Source of the DNA: RUG11462 sp045539315
Lineage (GTDB): Bacteria > Bacillota > Clostridia > Oscillospirales > Acutalibacteraceae
DNA: 64,000 bases
Assembly (NCBI GenBank): GCA_045539315.1
Contig: JAZQFC010000046.1
Coordinates: 33,155 to 97,154 of the forward strand
Direction of reading: 5' to 3'
Part shown: positions 42,508 to 51,423 of the stretch, in pieces
Layout of the letters: each line of letters starts with the position of its first letter
Position numbering within the stretch: position 1 is the stretch's first letter
Notes under the pieces: generated by a model
Databases searched by the model: none
Seen by the model: the letters and a program-made list of their open reading frames with translations, nothing else
Told to the model about the DNA's origin: nothing
Translations under genes and position numbers: made by a program

Positions 42508-44103
42508 TTGGAACTTTCAGCTGTAACAAATATTATTTCAATTCCATTTATGGTTTTTGCGCTTGCAACAGTGGTACTTTATTATGTATTACCTAAAAAA
42601 TATCGTTGGTGCGCATTAATCGTAGCAAACACCGCTTTTTATGTTTTTGGCGGCGCTCAATTAATTTTCTACTTGTTAGTCGCTTGTTTAGTAGCATACG
42701 GCGCAGGTATGTTAATGAGCAATACTTTTAAAAAGCAAAAAGCCGAATGCGAAGGGCTTGACAGAAAAGAGAAAAAACCTATTAAAGCAAAATATACTAA
42801 AATCAGAAGAAGATATTTAGTTATTGCTATGGTTTTAATGCTTTTAGGTCTTACTGTAACTAAATACTCGGATTTTTTAGTTCAAATTGTAAACGGTATT
42901 ATCGGCATTTTTGGCGCTGCTCCAATTTTGCAAAACAGTGTTGGTAGTTTGGCCATAAATGTTCTCGGTTGTTCATATTTTACTCTCTCTATCATTGCAT
43001 ATATGGTTGATGTTTACAGAGAGAAAATTTCTGCCGAGAGAAACCCTTTAAAATTATATGTATTCGTTTCGTTCTTCCCACATATAAAACAAGGTCCTAT
43101 TGAAAGATACGATTATTTAGCGCCACAACTTTTTGAAGGTAATAGTTTTGAATTCGGCAATTTAAAACAAGGTATTATGATGATTATCTATGGTATTTTC
43201 AAACAGTTGGTAATCACAAATCGTATGGCAACAGTTTCAAATTATATCTTTAAAAATTATCAAGAATTAAGTGGTATTTCAATTTTATTTGGTACTATTG
43301 TTTTCTCAATTCAGATTTACACAGACTGGACTGCTTACTGTGATATAGTAGGCGGTGTGGCAAAAATGCTTGGTATCAATATCACTAAAAACTTTGACAA
43401 CCCTTATTTCTCAAAAACTATGCCTGAATTCTGGAGAAGATGGCATATTTCAATGGGTAAATTCTTTAAAGATTATGTTTTATATCCAATTTCAGCAAGT
43501 AACTTCTGCTTGAAATTAAACAAAAATTCAAGAAAAGTTTTTGGTAATACTGCAGGTAGAATTATTTCTTCTGCTTTGCCAATTTTAGTTGTTTGGTTTT
43601 TAACAGGTATCTGGCATGGCGCTAGTTACAACTTCCTTTTATGGGGACTTTTCCAAGGCGTTATTATTATGTTTAGCGTAATTTTCACACCTTGGCTCCA
43701 AAAGGTTAATGAAAAATTAAACTTTAAAACTGAAACATTCGGTTGGTCATTATTCAGAATGGCGAGAACATTCTTGATTTGCTGTATGGGTAGAATTTTC
43801 TTCAAATCAGCAACTCCTGCCGCAGCATTCGGTATGTTTAAAAGACTTACTGTTTTGTCGGGCGGTTTCCCATTATTAAGTTTTGGTCTTGACCTTAAAG
43901 ACTGGGCAGTAGCAATTGTTGCTATTGTTTGTTTGCTCGCGGTTTCAATAATGCAACAAAAATTTGATGTTTATGAAAAATTAGATGAGCAACCTATTTT
44001 ATTTAAATGGTTTATACTTTATGCAGTTATTTTCGCAATTGTAATCTTTGGTGTTTACGGTGGCGAGGCAACCCATGTTAATTTCATTTATGAAAACTTT
44101 TAA
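42508..44103 (+). CDS. MBOAT-family membrane O-acyltransferase (DltB/AlgI-like)
   Basis: Probably moves an acyl group from a carrier on the cytosolic side to an acceptor outside. The 531-residue product has about ten to twelve membrane helices and the MBOAT signatures: WRRWHISMGKFFKDYVLYPI (H313) and GIWHGASYNFLLWG with the essential His370. PHIKQGPIERYDYLAPQ and TAYCDIVGGVAKMLG are also family segments. The start is TTG at 42508 with AAGGAA 8 nt upstream; a nearby ATG is in another frame. It is the first gene of the acylation operon. DltB uses a carrier-protein thioester and AlgI acetyl donors. The ligase and carrier downstream favour the DltB-like mode. Confidence 0.88.
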   Translation: MELSAVTNIISIPFMVFALATVVLYYVLPKKYRWCALIVANTAFYVFGGAQLIFYLLVACLVAYGAGMLMSNTFKKQKAECEGLDRKEKKPIKAKYTKIRRRYLVIAMVLMLLGLTVTKYSDFLVQIVNGIIGIFGAAPILQNSVGSLAINVLGCSYFTLSIIAYMVDVYREKISAERNPLKLYVFVSFFPHIKQGPIERYDYLAPQLFEGNSFEFGNLKQGIMMIIYGIFKQLVITNRMATVSNYIFKNYQELSGISILFGTIVFSIQIYTDWTAYCDIVGGVAKMLGINITKNFDNPYFSKTMPEFWRRWHISMGKFFKDYVLYPISASNFCLKLNKNSRKVFGNTAGRIISSALPILVVWFLTGIWHGASYNFLLWGLFQGVIIMFSVIFTPWLQKVNEKLNFKTETFGWSLFRMARTFLICCMGRIFFKSATPAAAFGMFKRLTVLSGGFPLLSFGLDLKDWAVAIVAIVCLLAVSIMQQKFDVYEKLDEQPILFKWFILYAVIFAIVIFGVYGGEATHVNFIYENF

Positions 44104-44121
44104 TGGGAGGCAAAATAATAG

Positions 44122-45282
44122 ATGAAAAATAAAGTGTTAAAGGCAATTAAGAATATAGTTTGTTCAATTTTGTTCATTTCTATATTGCTTGGTTCACTAG
44201 TGTTTTTTATGCCTATGTTCCGTTATGAAGAAGACGCTATTTCTTCAGGAAATATGGCTATGTTTTATGCGCAGGAAAAAGATACAATTGATGTTGCTTT
44301 TGTAGGCTCGAGTGCGCTTTATAGATTTATTTCGCCAACAGAAATGTATTTGAATTATGGTGTTACATCAATAAACTTTGCAACCGCTAATATGAATATT
44401 TATGCTATGCCCGGTGTTATTGATGAGTTGATTAAATATCAACACCCAAAGGTTATTGTTATTGAAATCAGAAACTACATTAACAATGCTGACAGAGAAA
44501 TGCACGGCGGCGAATTCACAGAAGAAGAACTCGCTAAAAAAGAATCTATGTTTAATAGACTTGTTAATAATATGCCTGTTTCTCTTACTCGTTCAAAAAT
44601 CATTCATGATACCGTTCCTGAAATGCTTGGACAAGATGAACTTGACTGGCATATTGAGTATTTAAAAACTCATACAAACTGGAAGAATACTTCTCCTTCT
44701 GATATAAAATCATTCTTTAGAAGATATGTGTTCAAACAAGTTGATGATTTTGATGGCAACTATTATGGTGTTGATTATAAAGGCACAGTTGCAAGAAGCG
44801 TTATTTATCATAATGAAGACAGAGATTTTTCAGACTTTGATAAAGTTTCAGAAATTTCAGGCAAATGGTTAGAAAAATTGCAAAAAGTTGTTGATAAGGC
44901 AAAGAGTTGTGGCACAGAAGTTATGTTTTTAACAACTCCTTATCCAACAAACGAAACAAAAGTTTCTTATGAAAACTTTGTTGAAAAATATTTAACCGAA
45001 CAAGGTGTTCATTATCTTAATTGCAATAAGCGTTATGATGAAATCGGCATTGATTTTGCAACAGATTTTTATGATGATGAACATTCTAATACAAAAGGTA
45101 TTGTAAAAGTTACAAATTACCTTGCAAAACATATTATTGATTACTATGATTTAGAAAAAACTGAACTTACAAAAGAACAACAAAAAGACTGGCAAGAGGC
45201 TGCTGAAAAATGGGTAAGCGAAGTAAGAGAGCCGGGTCTTAAAAAGATAAATCAGACTATTAGCGAAGGAAAAAATCAATAA
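44122..45282 (+). CDS. Membrane-anchored SGNH/DltD-like acyltransferase, copy 1
   Basis: Probably the extracytoplasmic partner that passes the acyl group from the MBOAT protein to the final polymer. The 386-residue product has one N-terminal membrane anchor (about 10-30) and an SGNH fold. The block VGSSALYRFISPTEMYLNYG gives Ser64 at the place of the GDSL Ser, and DDEHSNTKG gives the Asp318/His321 dyad. Shared family blocks are VIDELIKYQHPKVIVIEIRN and EISGKWLEKLQKVVDKAKSC. The tail WQEAAEKWVSEVREPGLKKI is common to all three copies. GGGAGG precedes the start, 18 nt after the MBOAT gene. Confidence 0.82.
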   Translation: MKNKVLKAIKNIVCSILFISILLGSLVFFMPMFRYEEDAISSGNMAMFYAQEKDTIDVAFVGSSALYRFISPTEMYLNYGVTSINFATANMNIYAMPGVIDELIKYQHPKVIVIEIRNYINNADREMHGGEFTEEELAKKESMFNRLVNNMPVSLTRSKIIHDTVPEMLGQDELDWHIEYLKTHTNWKNTSPSDIKSFFRRYVFKQVDDFDGNYYGVDYKGTVARSVIYHNEDRDFSDFDKVSEISGKWLEKLQKVVDKAKSCGTEVMFLTTPYPTNETKVSYENFVEKYLTEQGVHYLNCNKRYDEIGIDFATDFYDDEHSNTKGIVKVTNYLAKHIIDYYDLEKTELTKEQQKDWQEAAEKWVSEVREPGLKKINQTISEGKNQ

Positions 45283-45314
45283 TTTTTAAATTTTTGAAAC
45301 TTTTTTAAAGGTAT

Positions 45315-45339
45315 TTGATACTTAATAAATGAGTATCAA
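45315..45339 (+). promoter_or_regulatory. Hairpin before SGNH copy 2
   Basis: TTGATACT (45315-45322) pairs with AGTATCAA (45332-45339) just before the AAGGAAGGTG ribosome site, in the operon's longest internal gap (70 bp). It lacks a T-run, so RNA processing or differential expression is more likely than termination. Confidence 0.35.
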
Positions 45340-45352
45340 GGAAGGTGCTTAA

Positions 45353-46642
45353 ATGAAAAAAGCAATTAAAATCACTTTTTCTGTTATTAAAAGTTTAATA
45401 TGTTGCGTTTTGTTTCTTGCTATCTTGTTTAGCGCATTAGCATTTTATACTCCTATGTTCAGAGATGAAGAAATAAAATCTTATGAAAGTGTTGTTTCAA
45501 CTTTTTATGAAGAAGATAAGGACACTGCAGATATAGTTTTTGTAGGCTCATCTGCGCTTTATAGATTTATTTCTCCTGTGCAGATTTATAATGATTATGG
45601 CATAACAGCACTTAACTATGCGGCAGGTGCTTTGGATATTCAAACAACTTGCGGTATTATCGATGAGATAGTTAAATATCAACACCCTGAAGTTATTGTT
45701 ATTGAAATGCGTAATTATGTTAATAACTGCGAAGAGCATATGACAGATGTTGAATATACTGAAAGAGAACTTTTGCAAAAAGAGGCATTTTTCAGCGATT
45801 ATATTTATAATGTGCCTGTTTCTTTGAATAGATTAGAGATAATAGGCGATGTTGTTTCAAAATCTTTGCAAAAAGATGATAAAGAAGTTTTGAAATGGCA
45901 GTTTGAGTATTTCACAACTCATCATAATTGGAAAGAATTAAGCGTTAAAGATGTTTTGAGATATACTAAAAACAGATTAAAAGGCGAAACTGTTCTTTAT
46001 TATCAAAATCAAAAAGAAATGGCAAAACTTTATTATGAAAACAAGTTGACTTCTCAACCGCTTAAAACTGTTAAAGATGAAAACGGTAAGACACAAGTTG
46101 TTGAGTATAAAGCGCCTGAATTCAAAGGCAAAGATTATAAAGGTACTATCGCTGTTTCTAAAGTTGCAAAAAACAACAAGCAGGTTGATTACACAAACTT
46201 TGAAAAACGTAGTGAAATCACAGGCGAGTGGCTTGAAACTTTGCAAAAAATCATTGATAAAGCAAAGTCTTGCGGAACAGAAGTTGTGTTTATGACCACT
46301 CCTTATCCTATTAGCGAAGTTGAAATGGCTTATGAAAACGCAATGGGTGATATTTTAGCGCAAAATGATATGGATTTCATTTGCGGAAATAAACTTAAAA
46401 ATCAAATGAATGTTGATTTTACAGTTGATTATTATGACAATAAACATACTAACACAAAAGGTATGGTTAAAGTTACAAATTATGTAGCAAATTACTTAAT
46501 TGAAAAGTATGATTTGCAAAAAACTGTTCTCACAGAAGAACAGCAAAAATCTTGGCAAGAGGCGGCTGACAAATGGGTTAGCGAAGTCAAAGAGCCTGGC
46601 ATTAAAAAGATTGATGAGATTGTTGCAAGTAGAAAATCATAG
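45353..46642 (+). CDS. Membrane-anchored SGNH/DltD-like acyltransferase, copy 2
   Basis: The 429-residue paralogue of copy 1: N-terminal anchor (about 10-32), FVGSSALYRFISPVQIYNDY with GSS at 65-67, QHPEVIVIEMRNYVNNC and the DNKHTNTKG dyad. It differs by an insertion of about 45 residues (region with YYQNQKEMAKLYYENKLTSQ and VVEYKAPEFKGKDYKGT) before the EITGEWLETLQKIIDKAKSC block. The insertion may form a different acceptor-binding loop. It is transcribed with its neighbours. Confidence 0.82.
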   Translation: MKKAIKITFSVIKSLICCVLFLAILFSALAFYTPMFRDEEIKSYESVVSTFYEEDKDTADIVFVGSSALYRFISPVQIYNDYGITALNYAAGALDIQTTCGIIDEIVKYQHPEVIVIEMRNYVNNCEEHMTDVEYTERELLQKEAFFSDYIYNVPVSLNRLEIIGDVVSKSLQKDDKEVLKWQFEYFTTHHNWKELSVKDVLRYTKNRLKGETVLYYQNQKEMAKLYYENKLTSQPLKTVKDENGKTQVVEYKAPEFKGKDYKGTIAVSKVAKNNKQVDYTNFEKRSEITGEWLETLQKIIDKAKSCGTEVVFMTTPYPISEVEMAYENAMGDILAQNDMDFICGNKLKNQMNVDFTVDYYDNKHTNTKGMVKVTNYVANYLIEKYDLQKTVLTEEQQKSWQEAADKWVSEVKEPGIKKIDEIVASRKS

Positions 46643-46687
46643 GTGTTAATGTGTTTGTTGAATGCGCTTTGAAATGAAGGGTTGACA

Positions 46688-47860
46688 ATGAAAGAAACAT
46701 TAAAAAAATTCAATAGTTTACTTAAAAGGGTAGTTTGCACAGGTGCGTGTGCCGCGGTTATGTTTAACAATATAATTGCCAATGCGCCACAACTGCTTAA
46801 AGATAAGGTTGTGCATAAAGAGAGGTCTATAACCACTTTTTATCTTGAACCTAAAGATAGCGCAGATGTTGTGTTTTTAGGCTCAAGTTCAGTTTATAGA
46901 TTTGTTGCGCCAACACAGTTTTATTATAAACAAGGCATAACCTCTTTGAATTATGTAGCTCCTGCGCTTGATATTCATACTACTTGCGGTCTTATTGATG
47001 AGATTATAGACCATCAACATCCAAAACTTATTGTTGTTGAAATGAGAAACTATGTTAACAACTGCGATAATTATGTTGAGGGCGTTAAATTCACTCAAAA
47101 GCAGATGAATAACAAGTTGGTTAATTTTAAAAACTTTGTTTTTAATATGCCAAATTCAAGCAACAGAACAAAAGTAATAAAAGATACTGTAGGTCCGGTT
47201 TTTGGTTATAATTATATTAATTGGCAAAAGAAAAATATTTATATAAAATATGATGAAAGCCAGTTTGAAACTAAAAAGTGGAAGAAAAAATATAAAAATT
47301 ACAAAGAAGTTTTGCCGGTTGAATATAAGTATGAAAAACGCAACGATTATAAAGGCGCGCCATACAAAGGCACTACCGCTTCAACCGCTATAAAAACAAT
47401 AAAGGGAAATAACCTTTATGATTATAATGTTGAGCGAGAAATCACAGGCAAACATCTTGATTTGTTAAACGGCATTTTAGACCACGCTGAAAATAGTGGC
47501 ACTCAAGTGTTGTTTATCTCAACTCCTTATGTTGTAAACAAAAAAACCGTTGCTTATGAAAATGCAATGGGAAGAATTATTCAAGAGCGTGGGTTTAATT
47601 ATATAAACTATAACAAGTTGTATAAAGAACTCAAACTCGATTTCAACAGAGATTTTTATGATACAAAACACGTAAATATTAGCGGAATGGTTAAAGTTAC
47701 AAACCATTTGGGCAAATATATAGTTGATAATTATGGTCTTGAGAAAACAAAACTCTCAAAATCATTAAAGAAGTCATGGGATACTGCCACAAGCAAGTGG
47801 ATTAAAGAAGTGCGCACCCCTGGTCTTAGAAAAGTTAAAAATTATAAAGTTAAAAAATAA
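46688..47860 (+). CDS. Membrane-anchored SGNH/DltD-like acyltransferase, copy 3 (divergent)
   Basis: The 390-residue third paralogue: FLGSSSVYRFVAPTQFYYKQ, HPKLIVVEMRNYVNNC and the dyad segment DTKHVNISGM. The N-terminal hydrophobic stretch (VVCTGACAAVMFNNIIANA) is shorter and more polar than in copies 1 and 2, so it may be a weaker anchor or a signal peptide. A very basic insert (WKKKYKNYKEVLPVEYKYEK) replaces part of the acidic region of copy 1. The ATG at 46688 is preferred over the TTG at 46682. Three diverged copies in one operon suggest separate acceptors or a hetero-oligomer. Confidence 0.8.
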   Translation: MKETLKKFNSLLKRVVCTGACAAVMFNNIIANAPQLLKDKVVHKERSITTFYLEPKDSADVVFLGSSSVYRFVAPTQFYYKQGITSLNYVAPALDIHTTCGLIDEIIDHQHPKLIVVEMRNYVNNCDNYVEGVKFTQKQMNNKLVNFKNFVFNMPNSSNRTKVIKDTVGPVFGYNYINWQKKNIYIKYDESQFETKKWKKKYKNYKEVLPVEYKYEKRNDYKGAPYKGTTASTAIKTIKGNNLYDYNVEREITGKHLDLLNGILDHAENSGTQVLFISTPYVVNKKTVAYENAMGRIIQERGFNYINYNKLYKELKLDFNRDFYDTKHVNISGMVKVTNHLGKYIVDNYGLEKTKLSKSLKKSWDTATSKWIKEVRTPGLRKVKNYKVKK

Positions 47861-47895
47861 CTTTTAAGATTTCAAATAAATAGGAGAGAAAAACT

Positions 47896-49347
47896 ATGTT
47901 TAACTCAATTGTTGAAGCAATTAAATTCGGTAGTGAAAACTATCCTGAAACAAGAGCCGTTGTTGATGCGAAATTAACATATTCTTATAAAGAGTATTAT
48001 AGTAAAATCAAACAAGCGGCTGCTTTTCTTCACGATAAAGGCATAAAAAAAGGCGATATGGTTATTATAAAAACATTCCAAAATGTTGCTTTTATGACCG
48101 TTTATCATGCTGTTCATTTAATTGGCGCTATCGCTGTGCCACTTGAAAAAACAGTAAAACCTGAAAGAGTTATGGAAATCAATGAAACTGCCGAAGCAAA
48201 ATGTTTTATTGCGGAAAAACCTCTTGACGAAATAACAACTTACCTTTATAGTGATATTGATAGTTTCGATGGCGAATATGAGCCTGAAAACTTGCCTGAA
48301 AGCAAAGATGCATCTACAATTCTTTTCACAACAGGTACAACAGGTAAGTCAAAAGGTATTTTGATGAGCCACTATGCCGATGTTGCAGTTGCAGGCAATG
48401 TTAAATATGGTAATGAGATGAAAGATGATAACGTTGAGGTTATTCCAATGCCTCTTAATCACTCATTCTCACTTCGCAGATACTATGCTAATATGATTAA
48501 TGGTTCAACTGTTATCTTTATGGATGGTGTAATTTTTGTTAGCCGTTTCTTTGATGCTTTTGATAAACTCGGCGCAACATCTGCGGCAATGGCGCCATCT
48601 GCACTTGCAGTTATTGTTAAACTTTCAGGAGATAAGTTAGCAGAGTATAAAGATAAAATTGACTATATGCAATTTGGCGGTTCTTATATGCCTGATAGCG
48701 ATAAAGATAAGGTTAGAGAGTTGTTACCAAACACCCGTCTTTACAATTTCTATGGCTCTACTGAAGCGGGTTGTTCTTCAATTATTGACTTTAATAAAAA
48801 CCGCGAAAACCCAAGAAATATCGGTAAACCAACCATTAATTCAGATATTAAATTTGTTGATGATGAGGGTAATTTTGTAACTCCTACTGAAGACAAGCCT
48901 GCAAGACTTGTAACAGGTGGCGGAATGATTATGAATGAGTATTACAAAGAGCCTGAACTCACTGCTGAAACTTTGATAGATGGATATATTTATTCAAATG
49001 ACTTTGGTTATTATGATGAAAATGGCGACATTATTATGATAGGCAGAATGGATGACATCATTATTAGTGGCGGCCAAAAGATTTCACCTACAGAAATTGA
49101 AGACATTTGTGATAAATATGAAGGTATATCGGAATGCGCTGTAATTGGTGTTGATGATGCAGTTATGGGACAAATTCCAAAACTTTTTGTCGCTGTAAAT
49201 GAAAAATACAACGAGGCAGATTTGGTTAAGTTTTTAAGCGAAAGACTTGAAAGTTTCCAAGTTCCAAAAGTTATAAGAATAATCGATGCTATTCCAAGAA
49301 CTTATAATGGCAAACCATTAAAAAGAGAATTGAAAAACATCGATTAA
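47896..49347 (+). CDS. AMP-forming acyl ligase of the acylation operon (DltA-like position)
   Basis: Activates a carboxylic acid with ATP and loads it on the carrier protein encoded next. The 483-residue product has ANL motifs: FTTGTTGKSKG (144-154), YGSTEAGC (A5), YSNDFGYYDENGD with IIMIGRMDDIIISGG (A7/A8) and a C-terminal NGKPLKRELK with the catalytic Lys. The A4 region reads MPLNHSFSLRRY (185-196) and lacks the Asp that holds the amino group in DltA and peptide synthetases, so D-alanine is unlikely. Its place between the SGNH genes and the carrier mirrors dltA. It has a paralogue at 11831. The substrate may be an aliphatic or aryl acid. Confidence 0.82.
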   Translation: MFNSIVEAIKFGSENYPETRAVVDAKLTYSYKEYYSKIKQAAAFLHDKGIKKGDMVIIKTFQNVAFMTVYHAVHLIGAIAVPLEKTVKPERVMEINETAEAKCFIAEKPLDEITTYLYSDIDSFDGEYEPENLPESKDASTILFTTGTTGKSKGILMSHYADVAVAGNVKYGNEMKDDNVEVIPMPLNHSFSLRRYYANMINGSTVIFMDGVIFVSRFFDAFDKLGATSAAMAPSALAVIVKLSGDKLAEYKDKIDYMQFGGSYMPDSDKDKVRELLPNTRLYNFYGSTEAGCSSIIDFNKNRENPRNIGKPTINSDIKFVDDEGNFVTPTEDKPARLVTGGGMIMNEYYKEPELTAETLIDGYIYSNDFGYYDENGDIIMIGRMDDIIISGGQKISPTEIEDICDKYEGISECAVIGVDDAVMGQIPKLFVAVNEKYNEADLVKFLSERLESFQVPKVIRIIDAIPRTYNGKPLKRELKNID

Positions 49348-49376
49348 TATAAATATTAAAAAAGAGGAGAAAAACC

Positions 49377-49601
49377 ATGAACGAATTATTAGAGATTTTA
49401 AGAGAAGTAAAACCTGGCGTTGATTTTGAAAATGAAACAAGCCTTGTAGATGATGGTATTTTAGATTCATTAGATATCATCTCAATTATTTCTGAAGTTT
49501 CAGATGAATTTGATGTAAAAATTCCACCTGAAGAAATCACTCCTGATAACTTTAATTCAGCAAGTGCTATGATGGAGTTAATCAACGATTTAGAAGACTA
49601 A
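49377..49601 (+). CDS. Acyl carrier protein (DltC-like)
   Basis: A 74-residue acidic carrier. The phosphopantetheine site is Ser31 in DDGILDSLDIISI, and the fold segments ISEVSDEFDVKIPPEE and NSASAMMELINDL match the four-helix ACP pattern. It follows the ligase by 29 nt with AGAGGAG before the ATG. Its partner set (ligase before, MBOAT upstream) supports a role as the thioester donor for export of the acyl group. The sequence DSLD, rather than the DSLDxVE of fatty-acid ACP, suggests a specialised carrier. Confidence 0.9.
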   Translation: MNELLEILREVKPGVDFENETSLVDDGILDSLDIISIISEVSDEFDVKIPPEEITPDNFNSASAMMELINDLED

Positions 49602-49625
49602 TTTGTTTGATTTAAGGCTAAAACT

Positions 49626-51317
49626 ATGAAATTCAGCAAAAGATTAGTCGCTGTTTTTCTTGTGCTTATTACAATGATTTCTTCGGTTTGCATTAGTGCA
49701 AGCGCCGAAGAAATCGTTGATGATACGCCCATTGTTGACAGTACTGTGCAACCTGTAAAGATTTTGTTTTTGGGAAACTCGTTGTTTTATTATAATAAGA
49801 TGGACACCGTTATGTTTCCACAGTTGTGCGCTTCTTTAGGCAAAAGCGTAGAAGTTGATAGCGTAACTGCTTCTCATTCAACTCTTTATAGGTTAAGTTC
49901 TGATAAAACCAGCGAGGGTAAATTAGCGCTTGAAAAGTTGCAACAAAATAAGTATGACTATGTTGTTTTACAACCAACAAGACGAGTTTCGCCGTTTGAA
50001 TATTCGGTTTATCATGCCGAATATGAAGCGGCTTTAAAATTAAATAAAATTATTTCTCAAACAGGCGCAAAAACTTTGCTTATTGCCTCGGCAGGTATAA
50101 ACACAGGCGAAGTAGAAGTTTGCGAGTTGTTAAGTGATGGCGTTAATTCAAAAATTATTGAGTATTTGCCAATTGATAGAGTAACTCATAAAAAGTTTTT
50201 TGAAAATCTTTGTAACGACTTGGTTAGAAATATGACAAATGCGCAGATTATTCGCGTGGGCGAAGCGTGCGAAGTTATTATGAGAAATCTACCTGATTAC
50301 AACAGTCTTTACAGGTCGGATAACAGGCACCCAAGTCAGCGCGGTAGTTATGTGCAAGCGGCGTGTATCTATTCAACTATTTTTGGCGAAAGCACCGTTG
50401 GCGCAGGTTATATTGAAGACTTATATCCGTATAACGCAGTGTTAGCGCAAAGAGCAAGTGATGTTGTTGTTTTAGGTGAGAGCGAGTCAGTTTTGTTTAA
50501 AGAAACTGCTAATTTGAGCCTTCAAAGCGAACTTTTTAGCAATGATACTTCCTGCGTTTCTTTACAAGCGCCTGAAAGCGCTTTGTATTATGAGGTTTAT
50601 AGAAAACAAGGTCGTAGCGCTTATGCTTATATAGGCGAAATTGTTAATGGGCAAAATGTTTATATTGACACAGGTCTTGTTGCCGATGAAACTTATGCGT
50701 ATAGGGTAAAAGGGTATTATTGCGAGGGCGAGTTATCGTTTTCAGTAACGCAAACTTGTGATAATGTTTTGCAAACACTCGCCGTACCGCAAAAGCCTAT
50801 TTTGACTTTGGTTGATAGAAAAACTATAAGATTAGATTTTCTTGAAGTGCCAACAGCCGAAAATTATCACATTTATAGAAGGATTCGCAGTTTAGGAATA
50901 TATGAGCATATTGCAACAGTAACAGACCTTTATTATGTTGACAAAAATCTTCAAGATGGCTTTTTGTATGATTACAAAATAGTTGCTTCAAAAGATGATG
51001 ATTTAGTTGCAAGTGAGTATTCAAAAAAGAGCACAATTTTTGCTTCTAAAAAACCTAAATTTATCGTTGAATCAACGAGAAAGCGTACTGCAAAAATCAC
51101 TATTAATGAGGTTAAAGGCGCTAATTTGTATGTGATTTATTATAAAAAACACGATGCCGAGAAATATAGGTTGTTAACTAAAACTTCCGCTTTGAAATAT
51201 AAGGCAAAAGGACTTGTTTCAGGCGAGAAGTATGACTTTAAAATAAAAGCGTGTATTAACAAGAATTTAGCGAGTTGTACAAGCGATTTTACATACAAAA
51301 CCAAAAAAATTAAATAG
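49626..51317 (+). CDS. Secreted SGNH-family protein with Fn3-like repeats
   Basis: The last gene of the acylation operon. The 563-residue exported product has a signal peptide (about 1-27, ending SASA). An SGNH-type hydrolase domain follows (about 40-265) with ILFLGNSLFYYN, YVVLQPT and the dyad SDNRHPSQRGSY. At least two fibronectin type III-like domains then occur (about 290-375 and 385-470, and perhaps 475-560; for example YRVKGYYCEGELSF and YKIVASKDDDLVASEYS), ending in a basic tail. It could remove or transfer the acyl group, or recycle modified polymer. It lacks the GSS signature of copies 1-3, so it is a different branch. Confidence 0.75.
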   Translation: MKFSKRLVAVFLVLITMISSVCISASAEEIVDDTPIVDSTVQPVKILFLGNSLFYYNKMDTVMFPQLCASLGKSVEVDSVTASHSTLYRLSSDKTSEGKLALEKLQQNKYDYVVLQPTRRVSPFEYSVYHAEYEAALKLNKIISQTGAKTLLIASAGINTGEVEVCELLSDGVNSKIIEYLPIDRVTHKKFFENLCNDLVRNMTNAQIIRVGEACEVIMRNLPDYNSLYRSDNRHPSQRGSYVQAACIYSTIFGESTVGAGYIEDLYPYNAVLAQRASDVVVLGESESVLFKETANLSLQSELFSNDTSCVSLQAPESALYYEVYRKQGRSAYAYIGEIVNGQNVYIDTGLVADETYAYRVKGYYCEGELSFSVTQTCDNVLQTLAVPQKPILTLVDRKTIRLDFLEVPTAENYHIYRRIRSLGIYEHIATVTDLYYVDKNLQDGFLYDYKIVASKDDDLVASEYSKKSTIFASKKPKFIVESTRKRTAKITINEVKGANLYVIYYKKHDAEKYRLLTKTSALKYKAKGLVSGEKYDFKIKACINKNLASCTSDFTYKTKKIK

Positions 51318-51323
51318 TTTTTA

Positions 51324-51354
51324 AAATACAGTCTGTTTTCAGGCTGTATTTTTT
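51324..51354 (+). terminator. Terminator of the acylation operon
   Basis: The stem AATACAGTCTG/CAGGCTGTATT (one G-U pair) with loop TTTT is followed by a run of seven T residues. Confidence 0.85.
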
Positions 51355-51423
51355 TAAATAAACTCTTTATTTATTAAGAAAAATGTGTTATAATTGTTAT
51401 AATTTTGATAAAAGGTGATAAAA

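Noticed and set aside
42508..49601. Naming the operon dltABCD
   Set aside because: Gene order, the three SGNH copies and the lack of the amino-binding Asp in the ligase make D-alanylation of teichoic acids doubtful, so no dlt symbols were assigned.
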